Shown: in pieces, positions 14,501-23,012 of the stretch
Position numbering within the stretch: the stretch's first letter is position 1
Layout: the number at the start of each line of letters is the position of its first letter
Origin: Pycnopodia helianthoides
Taxonomy: Eukaryota; Echinodermata; Asteroidea; Forcipulatida; Asteriidae
Reading direction: 5' to 3'
Assembly: GCA_032158295.1 (NCBI GenBank)
Contig: CM063255.1
Span: 13,234,094 to 13,298,093 of the forward strand
DNA: 64,000 nucleotides
The notes under the pieces: model-generated
The model's input: only the letters and a program-made list of their open reading frames with translations
Databases searched by the model: none
Told to the model about the DNA's origin: nothing
Made by a program: the position numbers and the translations under genes

Positions 14501-17500
14501 TTTAAAATAATCCTCAATACAGACATTATCTGGAGCCTTTTAGATGCTCAGCTCATAAACCGCTTATAGAACTGGAAGACCCAGCTGTTTACGTGTAGAA
14601 TATTTAATCAACATATTTGTCCACATTGTATGAAATATGTGAAGACGTGGTGCATTTTGTATCTTGTCCGATGTATAACTCTTTCAGAAAACCCATGTAC
14701 ATTGTAGGATACTGTTTGTAGTATTTGATTAAACATGGGCCTCTGACTCTGAGGTCCCAAAACAATCACAGGTTACTGATAAGTAAATTATGCACAAATT
14801 GTGTTGTACATCAGTGTTGTACACCAGTAAATACATCTGAGATCATTGAAATTAATAGATGTCCTACATGTAGATGTCCAACATCTCAATGCTCTATTCT
14901 CTTTACAATGAATGTGTACCCTGTAAAGCCTTCATAATGCATACGGGTGACATGGTCCATGGTGTTTTGTACACCTGAGGGGGCAAATGGCACCCGAGGC
15001 GAAGCCGAGGGTGCCATTTGCCCCCGAGGGTGTACAAAACCCATGGACCATGTTACAGCAGGCAACAATTGTTTTGTTATACATGTACATCTGTCTTGAA
15101 TTCTTAGTAATATTTTCCTCATCTGAAGGACTCCAATTTCATTGAAACGATGATAATCTTGATCCTTTGCTGCACAGAAAGTTGTACGACGCGCGCGCGT
15201 GAGAGGAGAGTGGTACATGTATATGGATATTTTTTTTGCCCGCTCATGTGATCATTCTGCGCCAATGAAAATACAGCATTCAAGACAGGGGTGTAACAAT
15301 GTACATACTGTAAGAACAATGCAACACAATAAATGAAACGATTGAAAGTGAAAAGGTCAAGTTACATTTAAGTGACATTGAGTGTCATATACAGTGCTGT
15401 ACATGTAGCAGTTATAAATTTAATACTTTGTAGCCTAATGGCAGATTGCACACACACACAATACGCCTAGCTCACCCTCATGAAAAAAACTACAGGTGAC
15501 AAGCTGACTACGCCAGATTTAATTTCAACAATTCTAAAACCTGTATTTAACTTCATTTTATTGATGTTACAAGTATAAAGTACCTTTTGTGACATCTGCG
15601 AAACTGTTTTAAATGCAATCTATAGTTTTAAAATACACTGTAATTTCCAGTTATTTTAGTTTTATTTGGAATATAATCGCTTGAGGAACAATTATTGTTA
15701 CACAAACATCAGTAAGGTGACACAAGTTCAGTTGTGATTTTACAGTGTAATCGGTAATACTCATTAAAAAAACACACCATAGGGCCTACATTATTTGATT
15801 TTAAAAGTACTGCAAGGCCCAATTTCACAACACTGCTGGTGCAGAATTCTACGCTAATAATTGCCAATAGAATTAAGTGCATGCAGAATTCTGTGGTCAT
15901 TCTGTGGATGAGTGCGGTACAATCCTACACGTACATGTAGTTTTGTATAGCCCGTTAGTCTACATTACATCCAATACATGTACCTTAATACACAAAACGG
16001 ATTAATTAATTCAGCACCAACTACGATTGTGCAAACTTTCTTCTGAAGCCAATGCAATTATGAGATCTACTGTAGCAGAACCTTGTACTAGGCCAATGTA
16101 GAAAAGGATGCAAAACACTTTCAAATCAAATAAAGGGAAAGTGTGTACACATGTTCTCTGTCATGTCTGTTTACAAACACGAAAGCAGGATGGGTTTTAA
16201 CCTACATGTAAGCATTGTGTATGAACCATAGCATCCAAAGAGGGTTTTTTTGGGTTTTTTAGGTGTTCATGCAACAGCGCGAACAACTCATTTATCTTTT
16301 TTCTCATTTATGTTCATTTAGTAGACTGTGCAGATATCGCGCAAATTCAAACATTGGAACAGTGTTAGAGTACGCGTGTTTGTTTCCTACACGTAAAGCA
16401 AAGTACATGGGAGAAATTTTTTTTTTTTAAATGTTTGAATACGCGGGAGACTTGCATGGTCTATAGCACATTGCACAAATGACATCACTTTTGCTCAAAA
16501 TACCCCGCTGTCAGATAAACTTTTCACCATTCATGCAATCACCGCACCAGTGCACTATAGACCGCAGATGTACATGAAGTACAGTACATAGACATGAATG
16601 TTCTCGTACATGTGTACGTCAGTCAAATTTGACACTTTGTCTGAAATCCTGTACTTGCGTGATGTCACTATGAGCTTCTATTTTTAGCATATTATAGCAC
16701 GGAGTGCTATACAGTGCAATGGGTTAATTAATCTGTACAATGTTTATAAGCTACTATGTACACAATGTATACGTGTACATTCTGCACTTATGCACAATGA
16801 CATGAATGACAGACTGCCCATTCACAGGATTAACTTTATTTCTACATTATAGGGCCTTATTCAGACGATAAAATAATAATCTATTTAAAGTGTGTTTATA
16901 GCGTTCATGTAAACAGGGAAAGAAGTATTTATATTGTAAAACAAGTCCTACTGATTCTAAATAAAATATTACCTAAACGCTACTGTTTGTTTTACACTGT
17001 AAAAGATCTGACGAACCCAGCATTTTTTTAACTCACCCGGAGCCTTTACGAAAATGTAATTAGTATGCGCGTGACCCCGAAAACGTCACAAACATGACAA
17101 CAAGAAAATCACGTAACGCGGAAGTAGCTTAGCTTTGCAGCCTGACTGTAGGCCTACTATTATGGAGTTTACTTGACACATGCCGCACTCGATTTGTATC
17201 ATTCCTCCTGATTTGAGTATTTATTTTGGTAAGATTTGGCGAACGAAGTTAAGTGTTGCTGCTACAATATGCCAGTATCGTGTGTCATGGGTGGATGCAC
17301 TTGCAATATAAGTGGAAAAACCCTGAAATATTTTGGTTGACTTTTCCCAAAGATGGTTGCGATACAGCGAGCATGGATTCGGTTTGTAAACAATTACACA
17401 TGCTCCGACTTCCAATTTAATACTTCTTCTAGGCCTATAATTTGCTCGGCACGAGACCATTTCTATGAAACAAAGTCTCGGCTTGCCCGGTAATAAGTTC

Positions 17501-20500
17501 AAGTTTAAAGTTGCCTCGTCGTCTTGCTGCACGCGTTGTCTTGCCAATGGCTCAAACCTGTACGGCTCAGCTCCGCGAACAACTTCTACCTCATTCCCGT
17601 CCTCATCGCTAACAGGCTGAGGCTCTACACTGTCGCTGTCTATGGATGAACTCCCAGACAAATTCCCAGATATTTCACTAAACCCACCAGAATCTACACT
17701 GATTCTCCATGGTGGAAGTGACCACATGTATTCGTGACTACGCATTCAGTCGCTGCAGATATTTCACAAGAAGCAAGCATGTCTGACTCAGAAAACTCCA
17801 GTGAAGAAAATTGAGAGGAAATTCTAATAGGTTTAGTGAACTATCTGGGAATTCATCCATAGACAGCGACAGTTATTCGCGGAGCTGAGCATGTAAACAA
17901 CGGGGTGTGCTATTGTGGCGTGCTTGATGAGTCTTGGTTTAGACATAGTCAGTCATGTAAGTGACGTCACATCGCAACAATCGTGACCTCAGCCTTTTCA
18001 AATTCGCGACACACAGGCTTTCAAAAAATTGTTTTTTTATTGTTTTTTTTAAGTTCGTAAAATCAACAGTAAGTACTTGTATGTTATCTTTGATATATCA
18101 GCTACTAGATTTTGAAGGCCGATTAAAATGTGAATTGACACTATAAATGCACTTTAAGCAAAATTGACTGTTTTGTCGCAGCTTAAAAACCGCATGTCTT
18201 GTTCGTAACATTTTCAAATAAGAGAATGTTACATATAAATGTTTTACCAACAATAGGCAAATCGAATGTTCACCAAAATAAGGCCTAGGTCATGTGTCCA
18301 GAATTTTTTGCTTTTTATCATTTAAAATGTAAAACGTTGATTACTCATTTACACCAAACAGCACTATTAACGATGCTGGTCACACATAAAAACAGTGTCA
18401 TGAATGTACATATTTAGCCTACAAACATGCATCATTATTAATACATTACAAATGCAGTGTGCACTGATGTGTATGTAATATCCCCCAAAATGACAAGTAC
18501 CAAAGACTCAGTATACAATTTGCACGTCTGACCACCATGGAGGATGAGAATGACCCCTTGGCCTTCAATTGTAATGACAATTCCTATCAGGCCTATCAGG
18601 GTGAAACGTGTACGTACAGAGCATGTAATCTGTCACAAAGCTCGGTGTTTGGAGATGTACAAAACAACAAGTGCCTACTGTAGGAGCCTGTACTGTAGGA
18701 GCCTGTACTGTAGGTCCTTCCCCAAACAGCAAGTGAAGGTTGCTGTTGCCCTGTGCCTGAAGACCATGCATGAATCATACACAAAGATGGATCCTGCAAA
18801 CCTGTACACATAGCCTACATGTAAGGCTTGAGTGCCATGTGTACAACATCATTCATCATGTAAACAGAATACTCAAAACCACAACCCACCCAGGTTACTG
18901 TACTCTCTAGCAGCTAGAATAAAAACTACAAGTTTAAAAGACTTCATAATACATTATATCTCATAACGAGAAAGAATGATTTGTAAATAATATGGCAAAT
19001 AAGCAAGCCTTAATGTGCCTTGCGCACAGTAAGTCACAGTTCCTAGCCATTCAGCAGATTCTGCTAGGAGGGCAATTAACCTGAAAGCAGAAAGTCTAAA
19101 ATCATCAGGCCTGTCAAGTAGTGTCATGGAGTATAACTGAAATTACACAATAATTCTGGTTATTGTGTAAAAACATAGAGTTACGTACATGTAAGGAATA
19201 AAAACTGTACACTGTGTATCGTACCGTACCCATCACTTCACACAATCCGTACAAAAGTAACAAAACTTAAGTCTAAAAAATGAAGACAGCAAGCCTCTCT
19301 CTTGGAATCCAACATGGAGACTATAGTCAAGCAGTCTTCACCTCAGCCACTATGTGCAGCACTCCAACTTCCTGACTGTGATGGCAAATGCCCATCCATG
19401 AAAATAGATCAACTGCAGTTGTTTGCATAATGCATAAGGTCACCAAACAACAGTGAGTGTGGAAGGCGAGGTTAAAACCTGTCAATCATTCTCATATTGG
19501 TCACCTGACTAGTAATCCTTTGTGTGGTTGGCTGTGACTCTAGCAGCTAAGGAAGTGGGTGAAATTCCACAGGCAATACTGGCGATGGCTTGCTACTAGA
19601 CTACATGTACAGACACACTCATGCAAGACGTACATGTTGGCCTACATGGGTGGATATACCATGATTCCATGCACTGTCTTAGAACATGTGTGTCAACCAT
19701 GTACCGCACATTAACTATTAATTGGTTTAGGCCTGCTGCACATGTATTCAACTTCTAGAAAATACATTGTGGTTAACCAAAACACAAAACTCACTCAATG
19801 ATTGTTCAGTTGATACAAACCTAAAACCATCGAAAACCAATAGGCGATCTGCCCATTTGTGCACCTTGGACCATGATGTTACAAAATAGTCCATTGCAGT
19901 GCATAAATTCTGGCATTTTTTCCCACAGAATATCAAGACATTTTAAATGTTTGTTAAGAATTTATCAGCATTCATCAGAATACTGTAATGTTAATCTTTT
20001 TTTGCATTCTCTGAACATCAATCTGTGCAAATGATGGTGAAAGACCTATGTGTAATTATAAGCTTGTAGGCCTACATGTACTGAACATAACCATGGAGGT
20101 AGAAATACAGTCTTGCTTGCAACCATAGAGTAAGGCTACAACCACAGAAGGTGTAAATATATAGCAACTCAACACAACATTTCTACAAATCATCTGTGTG
20201 ACATCGGCATAAATATATTGAACAGCCACTTTGCCTAGGTACATAAATATAAGGAGTCGTCATATAATTCATGTGCAGTAGAAAGAGGCCCCTGCTGTGC
20301 CAACCTCTATGGTACAGAGTCACACAGAAAACAGTTTTACGTGCTATGTAAACAACTTTGGACAACCAACCACATCAAAGCACAACATTTAGTACATAGA
20401 CCTACATGTATACTAATGTCCACCCCAAAATACTTTGTACATGTACGTGTACGTGTATCTGTTTGTGTAGGCCTATGTACATGTACAATGTACTTGATGA

Positions 20501-22100
20501 TCGAGCAAGAGAGAAACGTCAGAAAAGGTCTGATACATGTACGTCATCAGATCGAGCAAAATGTCACAAAGCTGTTTGCATGGGGGGGGGGGCCCAGGGG
20601 GAATAGCTTTCCAGTAGGGACCCCTTTCCCTTCCTGTGGGGGTTCAAATCCCAGCTGAGTTGTCGATGTATGTTTTCCTCATGTCTTGGAAAGCACTGAT
20701 TAGTGTACATACTTGTACAGTGGATGCGTTTTTGCGGTCTAACCAATTAACTGTTTTGGTTAAATTTGCTATTGGTTAATCTCTTGCCAATTACTGAAAT
20801 AGTTATTGGTTAGAGCAGCGAAAACGCACCCCTGTGCTCATTACACAGCAGTGTTAAGTGTAAAACAAAAAAATACATATGCCAAATTTTTCTCCCTAAA
20901 AAGTCAGCATACAACTTTTCAACACTTCTGAAGTGAATGAACACTTGAGAAAAGAAATATTTCTGAAGATGATTTCAAAATATCAGTACTAAATTTAACC
21001 CAAAATATTATTAATAAAAAAAACTACAACACGACTTTCATAATTACATGCAAGTATGTAGCATCTGTTTGATGAATTGTTTAACAGAAGAAAATTGTAT
21101 CCTGTTGTTAAGACATGGATGTGCAGTTTGCTTTTTTCCATCTCTAAGACTAAGAGTGCTAGCTATACTCATGAACAATATAATGTAAGGCTCAGCAAAC
21201 TAACTAAAGAACATGTTTTGTACCTCAGCAAGTCATGAACAGCTGTTCAATGAGTAAACAGTGATAATGTGAACACAATCTTGACCCTAAAGCTTTGAAA
21301 CAAAAAAGTGATACATGCAATGTGGTGTTGCATGTTGTAGATCTAGAGAGCTAGTCATTTCCACACTCTTGGCCTAATTAAGCTGGTAAGCATATAAATT
21401 TGCTGACCAGATACGTGCCAGAGGAACAACTTACCTTAGTTGAACAGGTTACCCGTCAAAATACTAGGTAAAATACTTTCCTTATGACTGGTACACTGTT
21501 TTGGGGGGGTTAAGCGATTTTGTTTTGCTTAAGATCTTTATAAATGCTGGGCCCTGTACATGTACATCATTCTGAGATTCCTTCTCTACTTTTTAGTAAC
21601 ATGTTGAGGACTTGAGGATTAGTAATTATTGGGATTGGGAATTATGGTTAAGTAACAACACCTTATCATTACCATGGTAACCTTAACCTTATTAGATGAT
21701 GATCAACAATAATTTCTCACCCTGCATTTGGTCTACGTTTCTTGCGCAGGGCCAACGGAAGATCAAACTGACCCAATCCAGATGTTTTTACCATCTGTGT
21801 TTTCCCAAAGAATGTCTTGTTGTGCGACAGGCCAGACCCCAGCTTCATCACCCCTGATTGACCAACAGATTTACTGAAGATGGACTTCCTGGGTGATGAC
21901 ATGGCGGGTAGATGCTTACTGGATGATGAGTTGGTGACGAGGAACTTCCCAGATATTGATTGGCCGGTGGTGATTCTTGCTGGCGACTTGCTCGATCCAC
22001 TGCCAGGTCGGGCTTTTGGCGACGATGCCACACCCTTGGCAACGGTTGTCGCTGCCTTGGGTGTGACTGGGCTTTCTGCACTTACTTTGTTGCTCATCAT
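103..22100 (-). CDS. ZMYND8: ZMYND8-like chromatin reader gene (partial, 3' end off window)
   Basis: Ortholog of ZMYND8 (RACK7/PRKCBP1), a nuclear reader of modified histone tails that recruits corepressor and DNA-repair complexes (family knowledge). Coding exons, in transcript order: 22100-21721, 13677-13610, 13000-12867, 11511-11368, 10915-10802, 8821-8729, 6831-6744, 5444-5389, 4399-4322, 3579-3464 and 2547-103. All junctions have AG/GT and keep the reading phase. Domains: basic N-terminus (about 1-194), PHD (195-242), bromodomain (about 255-358), C4 zinc motif (about 362-386), PWWP (about 387-440), then about 800 residues of low-complexity acidic/Ser tail with two short motifs also found in vertebrate ZMYND8. 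The C-terminal MYND finger is not in the window. One apparent frame break lies at about 2190-2229. The identity is secure from the PHD-bromo-PWWP order and close residue match; exon ends were read by eye. Confidence 0.93.
2926..3358 (+). mobile_element. tRNA-derived SINE with TTA-repeat tail
   Basis: The head carries a pol III B-box-like GGTTCCAGTCCC near 2998. The body has the phrase CTTAAGCAAGACACTTAACC, also recognisable in partial copies at 10575-10690 and 23810-23880. The 3' end runs GCGTTATATAAGGGCC and then ATT repeats. It lies sense to the plus strand inside intron 10 of the ZMYND8-like gene. The rest of that intron (2548-3463) holds nothing else seen. Confidence 0.75.
3464..3579 (-). 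CDS. ZMYND8: ZMYND8-like exon 10 (PWWP core)
   Basis: Encodes [20 protein letters not shown] then [19 protein letters not shown]. This is the PWWP fold with a GFPFWP core, as in vertebrate ZMYND8. Borders ATTCAG and GTAAAC. Exit phase 2, completed by the A at 2547. Confidence 0.97.
3580..4321. other. intron 9, nothing distinctive
   Basis: AT-rich intron sequence between PWWP and zinc-motif exons; no repeat or motif stood out. Confidence 0.6.
4322..4399 (-). CDS. ZMYND8: ZMYND8-like exon 9 (C4 zinc motif)
   Basis: Encodes [20 protein letters not shown] then WFCEVC. The four Cys match the CPEC...WFCEPC zinc site that packs between bromodomain and PWWP in ZMYND8. 26 codons, donor GTAAGT. Confidence 0.95.
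4823..4966. mobile_element. 144-bp MITE, copy 1 of a pair
   Basis: Ends are inverted repeats (ATAGACTGTGCAAGTCT at the left; the right end is the reverse complement of ATAGACCATGCAAGTCT). The interior keeps GTTTGTTTCC and AAAGCAAAGTACGTGGGA, shared with the copy at 16321-16465. Probably a non-autonomous DNA transposon; the superfamily is not clear. Confidence 0.65.
5211..5361. mobile_element. foldback MITE, about 150 bp
   Basis: The left arm (TTATCACACACGTGCTTGTG, then GAATACAGAAAA) and right arm (TTTTCTGTATTCCACTCGCT, then CTTGTGTGATAA) pair over most of their length, with ATATCCAAC...GTTGGATAT inside. It sits 28 bp from ZMYND8-like exon 8 and makes spurious ORFs on both strands. Confidence 0.7.
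5389..5444 (-). CDS. ZMYND8: ZMYND8-like exon 8 (bromodomain helix C)
   Basis: A 56-bp micro-exon between CACACAG and GTTAGT. It encodes [19 protein letters not shown] when joined to the T from exon 7, matching NHKLTQIAKVVIKICEHE in vertebrates. Found by searching for the expected helix and required to keep phase. It ends 28 bases from a foldback element. Confidence 0.92.
5813..5984. repeat. inverted repeat, about 170 bp overall
   Basis: CATCTTTACGGGCAAATTGA at the left is mirrored by CAAATTGCCCGTAAAGATG at the right; the middle shows no long pairing. Probably a degenerate small DNA element. Confidence 0.5.
5985..6743. other. intron 7 remainder, nothing distinctive
   Basis: Ordinary AT-rich intron; no coding or repeat structure seen. 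Confidence 0.55.
6744..6831 (-). CDS. ZMYND8: ZMYND8-like exon 7 (bromodomain helices A-B)
   Basis: Encodes [20 protein letters not shown] then LHNCIVFNG. The Asn in FNG is at the position of the acetyl-lysine-binding Asn in ZMYND8 (YNGG). Acceptor CTTGCAG, donor GTAAGT, exit phase 1. Confidence 0.96.
7497..8632. mobile_element. Harbinger-type element with GGGG(T/C)C terminal inverted repeats
   Basis: The left end starts GGGGTCGATTTCACAAA and the right end, reversed, GGGGCCAATTCCACAAA. Both are followed by repeated GGAT/GGAC words (CTAACTTAGGAT, TCCTAACTCAAGA). The interior holds a PIF/Harbinger transposase N-terminal relic on the minus strand (8150-8393). No convincing 3-bp TWA target duplication was found, so the exact ends are uncertain. 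It lies in intron 6 of the ZMYND8-like gene. Confidence 0.65.
8150..8393 (-). pseudogene. relic of PIF/Harbinger (HARBI1-like) transposase N-terminus
   Basis: Read from 8393: 25 codons (including [18 protein letters not shown]), a TAG at 8318-8316, then [18 protein letters not shown] and a [10 protein letters not shown] stretch. The RERLFR...YRC(F)xR(E/Q)GI pattern followed by L+xET(R) is that of the pre-catalytic N-terminus of Harbinger transposases. The catalytic DDE part is absent. One in-frame stop and early truncation make it a dead fragment in a non-autonomous element. Identification is by remembered family pattern only. Confidence 0.5.
8729..8821 (-). CDS. ZMYND8: ZMYND8-like exon 6 (bromodomain ZA loop)
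   Basis: Encodes [20 protein letters not shown] and [11 protein letters not shown], with the PMDL signature of the bromodomain ZA loop. The donor is the weaker GTTGGA. 31 codons, phase 0 to 0. Confidence 0.95.
8822..9770. other. intron 5 part, nothing distinctive
   Basis: AT-rich intronic sequence without recognisable exon or element. Confidence 0.5.
9852..10377. repeat. three tandem copies of a 172-176 bp unit
   Basis: Units begin GGCCATTTGTTTCATTCC at 9852, 10028 and 10200 and end TGGTATCATATTTCA. They differ by a few substitutions and small indels (AACTAACTGTG against AACTGTG). The high identity implies recent unequal exchange. Confidence 0.9.
9870..10446. mobile_element. piggyBac-like TTAA MITE with internal triplication
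   Basis: Starts TTAACCCTCCTACTGTC and ends in the reverse complement of TTAACCCTCTTGCTGTC, so both tips are TTAA followed by the same inverted repeat, as in piggyBac-type elements. Its 5' part is present three times in tandem (see next entry). A single-unit diverged relative lies at 29725-29963. Confidence 0.65.
10575..10690 (-). mobile_element. truncated tRNA-SINE fragment
   Basis: Reverse-oriented match to the head of the SINE at 2926-3358: GTGTCTTGCTCAAGGACACA and GGGATTCGAACCC, the latter a good B-box complement. Confidence 0.65.
10802..10915 (-). CDS. ZMYND8: ZMYND8-like exon 5 (PHD-bromo linker, helix Z)
   Basis: Encodes [20 protein letters not shown] then [18 protein letters not shown]. 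Matches the AECIETQSKAM...LTIEQL segment that opens the ZMYND8 bromodomain. 38 codons, phase 0 to 0, CTGCAG and GTGAGT borders. Confidence 0.95.
11368..11511 (-). CDS. ZMYND8: ZMYND8-like exon 4 (PHD finger)
   Basis: Encodes [34 protein letters not shown] and WFCPECE: a complete Cys4-His-Cys3 PHD finger, almost residue for residue that of vertebrate ZMYND8. In ZMYND8 the PHD, bromo and PWWP modules form one histone-reading unit. Exact AG/GT borders (CCCACAG and GTACGG), 48 codons, phase 0 both sides. Confidence 0.97.
11512..12486. other. intron 3 part, nothing distinctive
   Basis: AT-rich intron between PHD and basic exons; no further element recognised up to the palindrome at 12487. Confidence 0.5.
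12487..12564. repeat. perfect 78-bp AT palindrome (38-bp arms, 2-bp centre)
   Basis: The left arm runs 12487-12524 and the right arm 12527-12564; the right is the exact reverse complement of the left (AAAATTTTGTATTTAATAAT at the outside, GATTGATATTT at the centre). Composition is almost pure A/T. It would form a long hairpin or cruciform in intron 3. Confidence 0.95.
12867..13000 (-). CDS. ZMYND8: ZMYND8-like exon 3 (basic, pre-PHD)
   Basis: A 134-bp exon from ATACAG to GTAAGA. It encodes a basic linker ([15 protein letters not shown]..., then [15 protein letters not shown]) with two KRK-type nuclear localisation signals, like the KKKKK stretch before the PHD finger of vertebrate ZMYND8. Phase 1 entry, phase 0 exit. 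Confidence 0.85.
13610..13677 (-). CDS. ZMYND8: ZMYND8-like exon 2 (N-terminal linker)
   Basis: A 68-bp exon between CTACAG and GTAATA. It encodes [19 protein letters not shown] and joins in phase on both sides. It contains a KREP stretch of the SUMO-consensus type (psi-K-x-E). Because its own Met is in frame, a shorter isoform starting here is possible. Confidence 0.8.
13678..14949. other. start of 8-kb intron, nothing distinctive
   Basis: AT-rich with many TACATGTA words; no exon or element identified. Confidence 0.5.
14950..15053. mobile_element. 104-bp GC-rich foldback hairpin
   Basis: The left arm (ACATGGTCCATGGTGTTTTG, then a GGGGGCAAATGGCACCC block) pairs almost fully with the right arm (GGGTGCCATTTGCCCCC..., then CCATGGACCATGT) around a 13-base GAGGCGAAGCCGA loop. 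The arms are about 45 bases. Far more GC-rich than its surroundings. Confidence 0.8.
15054..16320. other. intronic stretch with simple repeats only
   Basis: Contains a GCGCGCGCG run near 15190, a short CA repeat near 15452 and a possible degenerate copy of the CCCAATTTCA foldback family near 15818-15900. No gene seen. Confidence 0.45.
16321..16465. mobile_element. MITE copy 2 (relative of 4823-4966)
   Basis: Same inverted tips (TAGACTGTGCAGAT..., ...GACTTGCATGGTCTATA) and interior word AAAGCAAAGTACATGGGA as the element at 4823. It also carries a poly-T/A run absent from the first copy. Confidence 0.6.
17040..17268 (+). promoter_or_regulatory. promoter-like CpG-containing stretch before THAP relic
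   Basis: Holds AACGTCAC (CRE-like), ATCACGTAAC and GCGGAAGTAG (ETS core) within 90 bases, next to TATGCGCGTGACCCCG. This cluster is unusual for the AT-rich surroundings and directly precedes the ATG of the THAP-like reading frame. Function is inferred. Confidence 0.3.
17269..17493 (+). pseudogene. THAP zinc-finger domain relic
   Basis: From ATG at 17269: [19 protein letters not shown], a TGA at codon 24, then [12 protein letters not shown] and IICSARDHF, and stop TAA at 17491. This is the THAP pattern (MPxxC-x4-C, FPK, W(I/V)RFVN, CS..HF), a C2CH DNA-binding finger found in transposase-derived and host regulators. Defects: the in-frame TGA, and four residues rather than two between the last Cys and His. 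All pieces are in one frame over 74 codons, so homology is likely, but the domain is broken. The antisense ORF over it is a shadow. Confidence 0.6.
17520..17745 (-). pseudogene. P2X7-C-like protein N-terminal fragment
   Basis: The minus strand reads [20 protein letters not shown] then [20 protein letters not shown] and EPLARQ. A Ser/Asp-rich start leading to (E)PYRFEP is characteristic of the stand-alone proteins carrying the P2X7 receptor C-terminal (ballast) domain that are multi-copy in many invertebrates. The cysteine-rich ballast domain itself is not seen downstream, where the THAP relic lies antisense. No clear start codon context; probably a fragment of a copied gene. Assignment from family memory. 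Confidence 0.4.
17779..17892 (+). pseudogene. inverted, decayed copy of the P2X7-C-like N-terminus
   Basis: Begins ATGTCTGACTCAGAAAAC ([11 protein letters not shown], then TGA). In another frame it reads [15 protein letters not shown], and then IRGAEH in the first frame. This parallels the minus-strand fragment at 17520-17745, facing away from it. Two frame changes and stops show decay. Confidence 0.5.
17894..21720. other. intron 1 remainder, no gene
   Basis: Long AT-rich intron. Only local features are seen: a three-fold CTGTAGGAGC/CTGTACTGTAGG tandem at about 18676-18716, a run of ten G at 20582-20591, and abundant TACATGTAC. Short ORFs here have no homology that I recognise. Confidence 0.5.
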
Positions 22101-22167
22101 TATCAGAATTCAGGTCTAGATGAGGTCAGGACAATCATGAAGGCATCCTACATGTAAACTCGCATCT
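21721..22167 (-). CDS. ZMYND8: ZMYND8-like exon with start codon (CDS 22100-21721)
   Basis: Begins after a polypyrimidine acceptor ending at 22168. The first 67 bases are 5' UTR, and the start codon is at 22100-22098, giving [15 protein letters not shown]. It encodes about 126 residues rich in Ser, Lys and Pro ([18 protein letters not shown]) and ending in RKKRRPNA, a probable nuclear localisation signal. It ends AATGCAGG before GTGAGA (phase 2), which joins exactly to the G of the next exon at 13677. A second Met follows immediately, so either could start. This N-terminus does not visibly match vertebrate ZMYND8; assignment rests on splice phase and position. Confidence 0.75.
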
Positions 22168-22851
22168 CTGGAAAAGAAAATTAGATTGAGAATCATTAGT
22201 AACACATGATGTATTATAGTCCATCAAACTAAACATGAAAAAAGCAAAAGCAAATGCCAATGCTGTAACCATCATATTAATGTTCTTATTTGTACATGTA
22301 TGTGACTTCCAATGATGATATGATTCAGTTGGTAAAGTTTGATTTATCCCTGTCAGGGTACAATCAATGTGTGAACATTTTACAATCAATATGTGAACAT
22401 TTATAACTTACTGAGACTGTAAGTTAACATCGTCACACATAAAGTTACCACACCCAAAAGCCCATTGCATAAGCAGCTTAACAATGAAATTGAAATACAT
22501 TTAGAGTATTTCCTTTTGTCACTTTCTATCAGTTATCCCCCCTTCACTCTTTCCCCTTCCCCTTCCCACTAACCCCATCCCTCCCCTTTAACTATGGTGG
22601 CTCTGTAAAGATGCTGTGACCTGTTCGATATTGCAACTCACTGGCAAATACAAAACATGTACCTGAAACATTTAAGACAGCCCAATTTCATGGCTCTGCT
22701 TACACTGTACCGAAACATCGGAGCAGAAAATGTTAGCAAGACATTTTTGCTTGAGCACATAGTTACTGCTCATTACATTTGCATTATTCACTTACACAAC
22801 TAGCACATACATGTAGCTTTTTCACTAACCCAGCAAGTGGAACAAGAGCAA

Positions 22852-22972
22852 GGTCCAATTTCATGGCTGTGCTTACTGCAAAATTCTGCACTTATAAGTG
22901 CCCTGTAAAGCAAACAATTCTATGGGCCATAAGCGCAGAATTCTGCAGTAAGCAGAGCCATAAAACTGGGCC
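22852..22972. mobile_element. 120-bp foldback element (CCAATTTCATGGCT family)
   Basis: The left arm (TCCAATTTCATGGCTGTGCT, then TACTGCAAAATTCTG) pairs with the right arm (CAGAATTCTGCAGTAAGCAG, then AGCCATAAAACTGGGCC). Related arms occur at 22680, 22988 and 49092-49200. Lies in the intron upstream of the ZMYND8-like start exon. Confidence 0.7.
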
Positions 22973-23012
22973 TGGATTTTTGTGGTTAGCAGAGCCATGA
23001 AACTGTGCCCTG

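Noticed and set aside
17221..17745. 174-residue minus-strand ORF as one protein
   Set aside because: Only its first part (17745 to about 17520) resembles a family; the rest is antisense to the THAP relic and is best read as chance open frame.
18544..18813. 89-residue plus ORF with repeated YCRSL
   Set aside because: Created by a short CTGTAGGAGC tandem repeat; ORFs exist on both strands.
20341..20658. 105-residue plus ORF
   Set aside because: Runs through TACATGTACGTGTACG simple sequence and a G10 run; no homology.
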